Shown here piece after piece: positions 18,108 through 25,080 of a stretch of DNA of 37,445 bases. Under the pieces are notes generated by a model that made no database searches, was not told where the DNA came from, and worked only from the letters and a program-made list of their open reading frames with translations. Each line of letters starts with the position of its first letter. The first letter of the stretch is position 1. The position numbers and the translations under genes were made by a program. The DNA lies in NCBI RefSeq assembly GCF_017104645.1, contig NZ_JAAGPF010000038.1, positions 1 to 37,445 on the forward strand, given 5' to 3'. The stretch comes from Burkholderia sp. Ac-20379 (GTDB lineage: Bacteria; Pseudomonadota; Gammaproteobacteria; Burkholderiales; Burkholderiaceae).

Positions 18108-18614
18108 GTGACGGCGCGCGCGACGCGTGGGCCGCGGCGCACCGGGCGTTCGCGTTCGGAGGCCGGCTTCACGCTGATCGAGATGCTGGTGGTGCTGCTG
18201 ATCGCCGGCATCCTGATCGCGGCCGTCACGCTGGTGCCCACGCGCAATCGCCGCACCGAACTGTCGGAAGATGCGCAGCGCCTGGCCACCTTGCTCGAAT
18301 CGGCCGGCGACGAGGCGCAGGTGCGCGCCGTGCCGATCGCGTGGCAACCGATGGGCGGCGGCTACCGGTTCCTGCAGCGCACGGAGAACGGCGAATGGGT
18401 GCCGATGAGCGACGATCTGTTCCGGCCGCGGCGCTGGAGTTCGGACGTCACCGGCGTGGCGATCCGCTATAGCGACGGCGGCCGCGCGATCTCGCGCGTC
18501 GTGATCGGCGAGGAGAGCATCGATGCGCCCGTCACGATCACGCTGTCGTCGGAGTCGATCCGGCTCGATGTGATGTCCACGGGGATCGGCAACTTCATCG
18601 TCCGGCGGCCGTAA
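18108..18614 (+). CDS. gspH: Type II secretion minor pseudopilin GspH
   Basis: A 168-residue minor pseudopilin with prepilin site EAG/FTLIEMLVVLLIAGILIAAV and a GspH/FimT-type C-terminal domain, a likely part of the pseudopilus tip. I chose the GTG at 18108, which follows gspG by 7 bases and gives a 20-residue leader. An in-frame ATG at 18075 would overlap the end of gspG and give 179 residues. In the usual operon gspI and gspJ would follow; here they are absent and the next gene belongs to the regulatory unit. gspK is found separately at 25081-26073. Confidence 0.88.
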   Translation: MTARATRGPRRTGRSRSEAGFTLIEMLVVLLIAGILIAAVTLVPTRNRRTELSEDAQRLATLLESAGDEAQVRAVPIAWQPMGGGYRFLQRTENGEWVPMSDDLFRPRRWSSDVTGVAIRYSDGGRAISRVVIGEESIDAPVTITLSSESIRLDVMSTGIGNFIVRRP

Positions 18615-18803
18615 AACGGCGACGACGCCGACGACGACGACGCGCGCGCGTGCGATCGCACCGTGCCGCACGCGTGCCGAGCGCCGCGCGAGGCCCGTTC
18701 CGAGCGCGCCGCGCGGCGCATTCTGCGATCGCAGCGCGGGCCGCCGAAGCCCGCGGCGCGCGGTGTCCGGAGACGGTGCGAGGATTGCTTCGTTTTCCTG
18801 CAC

Positions 18804-18832
18804 AGGTCACCGGACTGTCATACGTGCCACTC
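18804..18832 (+). promoter_or_regulatory. Candidate Pho box upstream of the signalling unit
   Basis: AGGTCAC, CTGTCAT and GCCACTC are spaced exactly 11 bases apart, the period of PhoB half-sites (consensus CTGTCAT-N4-CTGTCAC). The middle half-site is perfect, the first keeps GTCA, and the third is weak. It lies about 90 bases before the STN-protein start. This fits recalled PhoB control of vreA in P. aeruginosa but is a match by eye only. The surrounding 304-bp gap (18615-18918) otherwise holds GC-rich DNA with no gene. Confidence 0.45.
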
Positions 18833-18918
18833 ACAATCGAATGTCCGATCGCCGCGGCGCCGGTCATTCGGCACGGCGCATCGGCCGGGTCGCGCGATTC
18901 ACCTTCGGCCAGGGATTC

Positions 18919-19662
18919 ATGACACGTTTTCGGGCGCCGGTTGGCGTGGTTGCGCTCAGCGTCTGTCTGGCCGTGCTTGCCTGGCCTGGGTGTCGAGCGA
19001 TGGCGCAAACCGCTTCGAACGAAGTTGAACAACCGGGCGGCGTGCGGCATTTCGAACTTCCCGCGCAACCGCTCGCACGGGCGCTGCTCGGCTTCGCCCG
19101 CATCAGCGAGCTGGTGGTGCTGGCGCCCGCACCGTTGCTGGAAGGGCGGATCAGTACCCCGCTCAGCGGCGATTTCCAGCCGCGCGACGCGTTGCGGCGC
19201 GTTCTGGCGGGCACGGGCCTGCGAGCCGATTTCTCGCAACCCGACGAGGCGATCATCGTGCCGGATCGGGCGCCGGCTGCCGCGGCGCCGGAGCCGGAAC
19301 CCGCGCAGGCCGACGCCGCGCTGCCGATCGATGGTGTTGACGGATACGAAGAACGCCGCGCCTACGCGGCATTGATACAGACCAAATTGATCGAGGCGCT
19401 GTGCGCAAAACCGGGCACCGTGCCGGGCGCGTATCGGTTCGCCGCGCAAGTACGATTAGACGAGAGGGGGGCTGTCGTGGCTGTGAACCAGGTGGCATCG
19501 AGCGGAGAGGCCGCGCGCGACGCGGCGATCCTGCGAGCGTTACGTGTCGTGCAGATCGACGCGGTTCCCCCCGACGGCCTGCCGCAGCCGGTCACGATCC
19601 TGCTGCGTCCGGTCGGAGGCGGCGTGCACTTCCGCTGCCCGACGGCGGCATCCCGGAACTAG
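18919..19662 (+). CDS. Periplasmic STN/TonB-C signalling protein (VreA-like)
   Basis: A 247-residue exported protein with a signal peptide ending near AMA/QT (residue 29). An STN domain (about 43-115: HFELPAQPLARALLGFA, then DALRRVLAGTGL) is the module that in TonB-dependent transducers and secretins contacts the anti-sigma factor. A Pro/Ala/Glu linker (117-145) leads to a TonB C-terminal-like domain (about 147-233). The outer-membrane barrel of a normal FecA/FpvA-type transducer is missing entirely. This architecture and the following sigma/anti-sigma pair match the recalled P. aeruginosa VreA. Start: ATG with AGGG 5 bases upstream, giving a proper signal peptide; a longer in-frame start at 18763 would lack one. 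The gene ends 6 bases before the sigma factor, so the unit is one operon. The signal sensed is unknown. Confidence 0.85.
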   Translation: MTRFRAPVGVVALSVCLAVLAWPGCRAMAQTASNEVEQPGGVRHFELPAQPLARALLGFARISELVVLAPAPLLEGRISTPLSGDFQPRDALRRVLAGTGLRADFSQPDEAIIVPDRAPAAAAPEPEPAQADAALPIDGVDGYEERRAYAALIQTKLIEALCAKPGTVPGAYRFAAQVRLDERGAVVAVNQVASSGEAARDAAILRALRVVQIDAVPPDGLPQPVTILLRPVGGGVHFRCPTAASRN

Positions 19663-19668
19663 GCGGCC

Positions 19669-20217
19669 ATGTCCGATTCATCCAGCGCCGGCCTGCGCAA
19701 ACTGATCGCGTCGCGCTATGCCCATCTGGTGCGGCGGCTCGAACGCGCGACCGGCTCGAAGGACAACGCCGCCGACGCGCTGCACGAAACCTGGCTGCGC
19801 CTCGAGAACGCGAACGTGTCGACCCAGGTGGGCAACCCGGATGCGTATATTCTCGGGATGGCGAACAACGTCGCGATCGATCAGCATCGCCGCGAACGCC
19901 GCCATCTGCATGAGGACGACATCGAGGCCGTGCTCGAATTGCCCGACGAGCTGTCCGATCCCGAGCGCATCGTGGCGGCGCGCCGCAAGGTCGAGACGCT
20001 CAAGGATGTCCTGAACGGGCTGACGCCGCGGCGCCGGGCGATCCTCGTGGCGGCGCGCGTCGACGGCCTGTTGAATCGCGAGATCGCGGAGCAGTTCGGC
20101 ATTTCGTTGCGTCTCGTCGAAAGCGAACTGAGCGCCGCGATGAAGTATTGCCTGCAGAAGATGCAGGAGGAAGGCGACGCAATCCCGGGGGCGCGCGGCG
20201 GTCCCCGTAAATTTTGA
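19669..20217 (+). CDS. ECF sigma factor, FecI/VreI type
   Basis: A 182-residue extracytoplasmic-function sigma factor that directs RNA polymerase to a small regulon. Region 2 spans about 10-77 (DALHETWLRLEN..., then YILGMANNVAIDQHRRERR, a standard -10 recognition/core-binding helix). Region 4 spans about 108-160 (LTPRRRAILVAARVDGLLN, then EIAEQFGISLRLVESEL, a helix-turn-helix). AGGCGG lies before the ATG. It is preceded by the STN protein and overlaps or abuts the FecR gene, the classic surface-signalling order. By analogy with VreI it may activate the type II secretion and two-partner secretion genes of this region; its promoter motif cannot be read with confidence here. Confidence 0.93.
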   Translation: MSDSSSAGLRKLIASRYAHLVRRLERATGSKDNAADALHETWLRLENANVSTQVGNPDAYILGMANNVAIDQHRRERRHLHEDDIEAVLELPDELSDPERIVAARRKVETLKDVLNGLTPRRRAILVAARVDGLLNREIAEQFGISLRLVESELSAAMKYCLQKMQEEGDAIPGARGGPRKF

Positions 20218-20228
20218 GCAACCCGACG

Positions 20229-21227
20229 ATGACGAGAGCCGAGCACGACCCCGCCGACGACGCGCACGATATCGCCAGCGCGTGGCTGTTGCGGCTGCGC
20301 TCCGGCGACGCCGGGCCTGCCGATGCCGCCGCGTTCGAGCGTTGGTCGGCCGATCATCCGCAGGCGGCGCGGCAACTGCGCGAAACCTGGAGCCTGCTGC
20401 GCGCCGCGGCGGGCGAGGTGGCGCAGGAGGAGCGCGCGCGCGGCGGTGCATGGCGTGGCGTGGCCGAGCGCGAGCGCGCCATGCGCACCGGCCGCCGGGC
20501 GTTCGTCGGCTTCGCGGTGGCGGCGGGCGCGTCGTGGCTGGCGATTCGGCCGCCGCTCGGCTTGTGGCCGTCGGTCGGCGATCTGACGGCCAATTACCGC
20601 ACCGCCACCGGCGAACAGCGCCAGATCGCGCTGTCGTCGCGCGTGACGGTGGAAATGAATACGCAGACGCGGCTCGATACCATCGCGGCGCCGGGCGCGC
20701 AGGGCTTCGAGTTGGTATCGGGCGAAACCGAGATCGATGCGCAGGCGCCCGTCCCGGGGCGGGCCGAGCAGCTCAAGCCGGTCACCGTGGTGGCCGGCAG
20801 CGGCCGGATCCAGGCTGCCGTGGCGCGCTTCAACGTGCGTCGCGGCAACGACGGCCAGGTGTGCGTGACCTGCCTGTCCGGGCAGGTGGCGATCGATCAT
20901 CCCCACGGGCGCCGCGTGCTCGGCGCCGACGATCAGGTGACATACGACGACCGGCGCGTCGACGCCGTCGCGCGCGTCGACACCGGGCCGGTCACGGCCT
21001 GGCGGCGCGGCGTGCTGGTGTTCAACGACGTGCCGCTGTCCGACGTGGTCGCGCAGATCAACCGCTACCGGCCCGGCAAGGTGATCCTGCGCAATGCGGC
21101 GCTCGGCGAGAACCGCATGCAGGCGCAGTTCCCGATCGCGCGCGTCGACAACGTCATCGATCTGCTCGGACGCATGTACGGCGCGCGCATCACGCGCCTG
21201 CCCGGCAACATCGTGTTGCTGAGCTGA
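20229..21227 (+). CDS. FecR/VreR-type anti-sigma factor
   Basis: A 332-residue single-pass inner-membrane regulator. A cytoplasmic DUF4880 domain (about 13-57; AFERWSADHPQAARQLRETW) binds the sigma factor. One membrane segment follows (about 90-106), then a periplasmic FecR domain (121-225) and a C-terminal STN-like segment (258-331; VFNDVPLSDVVAQINRYRP) that should contact the periplasmic signalling protein. I report the first ATG. A TTG at 20214, whose last two bases begin the TGA of the sigma gene, gives five more residues and translational coupling; neither start has a strong ribosome site. Such proteins usually hold the sigma factor until signalled and are often also needed for its activity. 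The unit ends at a strong terminator. Confidence 0.93.
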   Translation: MTRAEHDPADDAHDIASAWLLRLRSGDAGPADAAAFERWSADHPQAARQLRETWSLLRAAAGEVAQEERARGGAWRGVAERERAMRTGRRAFVGFAVAAGASWLAIRPPLGLWPSVGDLTANYRTATGEQRQIALSSRVTVEMNTQTRLDTIAAPGAQGFELVSGETEIDAQAPVPGRAEQLKPVTVVAGSGRIQAAVARFNVRRGNDGQVCVTCLSGQVAIDHPHGRRVLGADDQVTYDDRRVDAVARVDTGPVTAWRRGVLVFNDVPLSDVVAQINRYRPGKVILRNAALGENRMQAQFPIARVDNVIDLLGRMYGARITRLPGNIVLLS

Positions 21228-21272
21228 GGCCCCCACCGCCTCGCCGGCCCCGCCGCCGTTTCACGGCCGATC

Positions 21273-21300
21273 GCCGCTCGGGTTCCGAGCGGCTTTTTTT
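21273..21300 (+). terminator. Rho-independent terminator of the signalling operon
   Basis: A 9-bp perfect stem (21273-21281 with 21285-21293, loop GTT) followed by seven T residues, 46 bases after the anti-sigma stop codon. It separates the operon from the short gene at 21496. Confidence 0.93.
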
Positions 21301-21495
21301 CGTCCTCCGCCTGCCGTTCCCGGCCCCGCCATCGCGAAATCCGCCGATTGGTCTGCGGGTTGGGCGCGTTCGTACCGACTAGATGAATGAGGTGCGTCGT
21401 ATTTGCGACCGCGGCCGAAGCGCTGGCCGCTGTACGTGTTTGAGCGGAGGGTGGCGGAACTGGGCTGCGGACATCGTGCTTCGGGGGACGGCAAT

Positions 21496-21738
21496 ATGAT
21501 GAGAGCGTCGATAACGGAAGAATGGCTGGCGGGCGCGCCGCGCACGAACGACGACGAGATCATTCGCGAAGGGGCCGTGCGCTGGCTGTTGTGGCTGCGC
21601 GCCGGCGAGGCGGCGGAACGGGAATTCTCGGCGTGCGAGCGCTGGTGCGCGCAGAGCGCCGCGCATGCATCGGCGATGCACGAGGCGCTATGGCTATGGG
21701 CCGCGCTGCGGGCGATCGACGGGCCGGATCTGCAGTGA
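21496..21738 (+). CDS. Solitary FecR N-terminal (DUF4880) domain protein
   Basis: An 80-residue protein made of little more than the DUF4880 sigma-binding domain: residues about 20-75 read IIREGAVRWLLWLRAGEAAE, then CERWCAQSAAHASAMHEALW, matching the N-terminal domain of the neighbouring anti-sigma factor in pattern though not closely in sequence. It has no membrane segment and no periplasmic domain, so it should be cytoplasmic. I chose the ATG at 21496 (GGGGGACGG upstream); an in-frame start at 21403 exists but adds non-conserved residues. It lies behind the terminator of the signalling operon and has no sigma gene of its own. It may be a remnant of a second FecR gene or a working free anti-sigma domain. 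Confidence 0.7.
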   Translation: MMRASITEEWLAGAPRTNDDEIIREGAVRWLLWLRAGEAAEREFSACERWCAQSAAHASAMHEALWLWAALRAIDGPDLQ

Positions 21739-21779
21739 GCCCGGTCGACCGTGCGGCCCGCGTGCGGTGCGGCTGCCGG

Positions 21780-22046
21780 TCAGAGATCGGCGGGCGTCAA
21801 CGCGGTACGGCCGCCGGCGGGCGCGGTGTCGTAGCGGCCGATGGCGCGCGCCAGGCGTTGGCGGCCCAGTTCGAACGCCAGCCGCAGTTGCTGCGGGCTG
21901 GAGCCGGCCGCGCCGAAGCATTGGCACAGCGTGTCGGCCGTGAGCGAGAACGCGGCGTAACCCCAGCCGGATGCGTAGGCGGAAAACCAGAGGGTGGACC
22001 CGCCGGAAACGATCGGCGTGGTCAGGTGGACGGCGGGCGAGGTCAT
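21780..22046 (-). CDS. Small uncharacterised protein
   Basis: An 88-residue minus-strand reading frame with normal high-GC codon use. The middle (FSAYASGWGYAAFSLTADT, then CFGA, then LRLAFELGRQRLARAIGRY) vaguely recalls small DUF1488-type proteins of Burkholderia, but I cannot assign it. No signal peptide or membrane segment is seen. No clear ribosome site precedes the ATG. The gene converges on the short DUF4880 gene, 41 bases away. It may be unrelated to the secretion locus. Confidence 0.5.
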   Translation of the reverse strand: MTSPAVHLTTPIVSGGSTLWFSAYASGWGYAAFSLTADTLCQCFGAAGSSPQQLRLAFELGRQRLARAIGRYDTAPAGGRTALTPADL

Positions 22047-22311
22047 GGCGGCGGATCGATCGGGAAGGTCGCGGAATCAGGCCGCCATTCTGACATATGA
22101 CATCGTACCAAGGGGGCTTCCGTCGCACGCGATCGATGCCCGTTCTCGCGGCGCGATCGACGCGAATAAAAAGATTGCGGGTTAGGCGGCCCCGCAGCGA
22201 CTTTGTAAACGAGGGCCGTGCAGTGGCGAGCGGACGCGCGGCAAGCGCGGCGTCCGGATCGGCACGCGTGGCAGTGGCCGGGAACGTCGGGGCGACATGA
22301 CCCCGACGCGG

Positions 22312-23142
22312 TCAGTTCGGCGCCGGGCCGTCGTCGCGTGCATGGGCACGCGCGGCGGCCCAGGCGGCGTCGAGCGGGTCGTCGTTCGCCCGATGCGGCG
22401 CGAGCAGGAACGGAAAGCGTTCGACGAACGAGGCGGACGCCTGCAATGCCACGATATGGTCGATCATCCAATGCAGCATTTCGCCACCGCGCCGAATCTG
22501 GTTCGTACGCCAGCGAGGCATCGTTTCGAACAACGCCGCGAACGCGCTCCAGCGCGAGGGGCGATCGTTGTCGCCGGGGCGGAAGTAGGTCGCGAGACGA
22601 ACGTCGGCGTGTTCGTCCAGTTCGCCCACGAATATGCCGCGCGGCGTCGGCACGGCCAGTTGTTTCCAATGCTCGGCCAGCGCCAGGCCGCGAATCGCGC
22701 GGGCCATCACGAACGCGATGGCCACCTCGTTCTCGATGCCGGCCAGCGCCGGCGCGCCGTTGCGCTGCATGCAGCGCGCGATGGCGTGCGGCCGGATGGT
22801 GGCCGAGGCGAAGCTGCGCAGCACCAGATCGGGAACGGTCAACTGCAATTCGAATTCGCGCATGCCGTGTTCGGCGCTCATCGTCGCGAAATTGACGAAC
22901 AGCCCCTCGCGGCCGCCCAGCGCACCCACGTACGGTTCGAGGCCCAGCCGCCGGAGCCGCGGCGCGACCTGGCGCGCCAGCAGGCGCATCAGGTTGCGCC
23001 GGCCGCGCTCGCCGTCGTAGGCGTCGAGCGTGCGCGTGATCACGTCGCTGATTTCCCAGCGCCGCGCCTCGGCGACGAGCCGCGGCGAACCATTCAAGTC
23101 GAAGCGTGCGCGGCCGTGGGCCACGCGGGGGTCTACGTACAT
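22312..23142 (-). CDS. Uncharacterised protein divergent from the transposase-Phd fusion
   Basis: A 276-residue protein that I do not recognise. It has no signal peptide and no membrane segment, is rich in Arg, and has recognisable blocks such as YVGALGGREGLFVNFATMS and HWKQLAVPTPRGIFVGELDE. The ATG giving MYVDPRVAHG has GAAGG about 8 bases upstream. A longer TTG-started frame (to 23214) is possible but less likely. It diverges from the gene at 23301 with a shared spacer of 158 bases, so the two may be co-regulated. A hairpin past its stop (about 22286-22307) has no T-run and is not a clear terminator. Confidence 0.65.
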   Translation of the reverse strand: MYVDPRVAHGRARFDLNGSPRLVAEARRWEISDVITRTLDAYDGERGRRNLMRLLARQVAPRLRRLGLEPYVGALGGREGLFVNFATMSAEHGMREFELQLTVPDLVLRSFASATIRPHAIARCMQRNGAPALAGIENEVAIAFVMARAIRGLALAEHWKQLAVPTPRGIFVGELDEHADVRLATYFRPGDNDRPSRWSAFAALFETMPRWRTNQIRRGGEMLHWMIDHIVALQASASFVERFPFLLAPHRANDDPLDAAWAAARAHARDDGPAPN

Positions 23143-23300
23143 GCGGAAGGCCTTCGCGGGATCGGCGGACGGCGGGGGACGCGCTGCCGGACGTCCCCGA
23201 TGCTCATGCGCCAAAGCCCGCGAGTCAAGTTCGACGCTACATGCGCTGCCCGGCCTGCGTGCCGCGCCGCGTTTCCCTTTCCAAGAGCAGAGGTGACCTG

Positions 23301-24926
23301 GTGATACGCACTGTGTTGGAACGCTTTCTGGAACACAGCCCGATCGCGATCATGGCGCGGCTGATGATGCAGTGCGCGGTCGACGATCAGTGGCTCGATG
23401 CGGGGGACGATCCGCAGGCCGCGCTCGATCACGAGCCGTTGCGCGAGGCGCTGCTTGCGCGGGTCGCGGAGGCGATGATCGCGATCGGCGCGGGCGCGGC
23501 CTCGTTCGCCATGTCGCCCGAGTTCGCGCCCGCGGTGACGGCGCTGCACGACCGCATGAGCCGGCTGCGTTCGGGCTGGGGCCGCGCGCTCGTCAAGGAC
23601 GGCACGGCGCTGCTGCTGCCGCTCGCTCCGCGTCTGCCCGCCGAATGGGCCGACGCGGCCGGCGGCTTGCGCTTGCGCGTGCTCGACGGCACGGCGCTGC
23701 CGGCCGGGCTGGCCTGCCGGCCCGGCCACGACGGCTGCCGGTTCGGCATCGACGCCGACGAACCCGGCGGCCCGTGCGCGTTGCCCGTCTACGATCCCGA
23801 ATCCGGCCTGGTGGTCGATCTGGTGCCCTACGAGCGGGGCCGCGTCAACGAACGCGCGTTCGCCGGCGCGTTGCTCGAATCGCTGCAGCCGGGCGAACTG
23901 TGGATCCTCGACGGCCGCTTCGGCACGGCCGGCATGCTGTCGTGCTGGCCGCGCGGCAGCGGCTGGTTCCTGCTGCGCGAGCATGGCTGCGAGCCGGCCT
24001 GGCAGGCGGCCGGCGAGGCCATCGACGCCGGGCTGCTCGACGGCGGGCGCCTGACCGAACGGCCCGTGACGATGGCGGGCGATACCGGCGCGGCCTACCG
24101 GTGCATCGAATGGCAACCGTTCGATGCGGCGAGCGAACCGTTGCGCGTGCTGACCAACGCGCCGGTGGCATGGCTCGATACGGCCCGCGCCGTGCGGCTG
24201 GCGCGCGAGCGCTGGCGCGCCGCGTTGCCGCTGCCGGCCGATGCGATGTTCGACGGCGCGCTGTACGCCGATCTGCCGGTGCGCGCGCTGCCGCTCGCGC
24301 TCGGGATCGTCGCGACCGCCTGGAACGTGTGCAGCGTGATGACGACGGCGGCCACCGGCGAGCTCGATCTCGAGGCGCGCGATGCCGCGCGCCTGCCGGC
24401 CCAGATCGCCGCCTCGATGCGCTCGGCCTACGCGGGCATGATGATCGCGCTGCCGCCGGCCTGGTGGCGGCGCTACGACCATCTCTCGATCGGCACGCTC
24501 GGCTCGCTGGCGAAGCTGCTCGCGCATCATGTGGACCCACGCAGCGACCGCCGCAAACGGCGCGATCACAGCCTGTCGGCGAAATCGCGCGCGCAGCTTC
24601 GCGCGGCGACGCTCGACCGCCTGCTGCACGACGAGCACGACGGCCTGACCTCGAACGTCTTCAGCCTGCGCACGGTCGCGATGGCCACGCGCGACTTCAG
24701 CAGCAATCCGTCGAAGGCGCTGCGCCATGCGGGCGAGGCGCTGGTGATGGTGACCAAGTACAACCGGCCGATCGCGTTGCTGGTGTCGATCGAGGATTGG
24801 AATCGGCTGCTGGGCGAGGTGCGCGAGACCAGCGTGAGCCGGCTGTCGCTCGACGGCGGCGGCCCGGTGCAGCGGGTGCCGTCCGCCGGCACGCTGGGCT
24901 ACGGCGGCGACGTGCCGTTGAATTGA
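23301..24926 (+). CDS. Transposase-like protein fused to a C-terminal Phd antitoxin domain (PhdA-like)
   Basis: A 541-residue protein. Residues about 1-400 have the outline of an IS4-type DDE transposase: D129 in LRVLDGTALP, D204 in LWILDGRFGTAG, and a late RERWR segment (302-306) where active IS4 enzymes have Y-x-x-R-W-x-I-E. The expected catalytic Glu is not at that position (RWRAALPLP), so it is probably not an active transposase. Residues about 457-505 (TRDFSSNPSKALRHAGEALV, then YNRPIALLVSIEDWNRLLG) form a Phd/YefM-type antitoxin domain. The GTG start has GAGGTGA 6 bases upstream; the longer frame from 23106 is non-coding in character. I saw no terminal inverted repeats, target duplication or toxin partner. 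P. aeruginosa PhdA, next to pdtA, is the probable counterpart, recalled from memory. Likely a domesticated DNA-binding regulator. Confidence 0.75.
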   Translation: MIRTVLERFLEHSPIAIMARLMMQCAVDDQWLDAGDDPQAALDHEPLREALLARVAEAMIAIGAGAASFAMSPEFAPAVTALHDRMSRLRSGWGRALVKDGTALLLPLAPRLPAEWADAAGGLRLRVLDGTALPAGLACRPGHDGCRFGIDADEPGGPCALPVYDPESGLVVDLVPYERGRVNERAFAGALLESLQPGELWILDGRFGTAGMLSCWPRGSGWFLLREHGCEPAWQAAGEAIDAGLLDGGRLTERPVTMAGDTGAAYRCIEWQPFDAASEPLRVLTNAPVAWLDTARAVRLARERWRAALPLPADAMFDGALYADLPVRALPLALGIVATAWNVCSVMTTAATGELDLEARDAARLPAQIAASMRSAYAGMMIALPPAWWRRYDHLSIGTLGSLAKLLAHHVDPRSDRRKRRDHSLSAKSRAQLRAATLDRLLHDEHDGLTSNVFSLRTVAMATRDFSSNPSKALRHAGEALVMVTKYNRPIALLVSIEDWNRLLGEVRETSVSRLSLDGGGPVQRVPSAGTLGYGGDVPLN

Positions 24927-24971
24927 GCCGGTGCGGGCCGGGCGCGCCTCGCGTGCGCCCGCCGCGTTGTT

Positions 24972-25067
24972 GCGATACGGCGATACGGCGATACGGCGAT
25001 ACGGCGATACGGCGATACGGCGATACGGCGATACGGCGATACGGCGATACGGCGATACGGCGATACG
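24972..25067. repeat. Octanucleotide tandem repeat, 12 perfect copies of GCGATACG
   Basis: Twelve uninterrupted 8-base units with no mismatch, ending in a partial unit (GCG). It lies in the 154-base spacer between the convergent stop codons of the Phd-fusion gene and gspK. The unit is not a multiple of three and no gene uses it, so copy changes would not shift a reading frame in the genes reported. It is a short-sequence repeat, not a CRISPR array (no spacers). Confidence 0.98.
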
Positions 25068-25080
25068 GCGGGCGAACCGC

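Noticed and set aside
18651-18733. Two copies of the palindrome TGCGATCGCA, 73 bases apart
   Set aside because: GCGATCGC-type words arise readily in GC-rich DNA. There is no further symmetry or link to a promoter, so an operator call is not supported.
22286-22307. Hairpin past the stop of the 22312-23142 gene as a terminator
   Set aside because: The stem is only about 7 bp with a long loop and no T-run on the minus strand.
23301-24926. An active insertion sequence
   Set aside because: No terminal inverted repeats or target duplication were seen, the expected catalytic Glu is missing, and a Phd domain is fused at the end.
24972-25067. Octamer repeat as a CRISPR array or as coding repeats (RYGDTAIR)
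   Set aside because: There are no spacers and the unit is too short for CRISPR. The frames that read through it extend from the shadows of neighbouring genes only.
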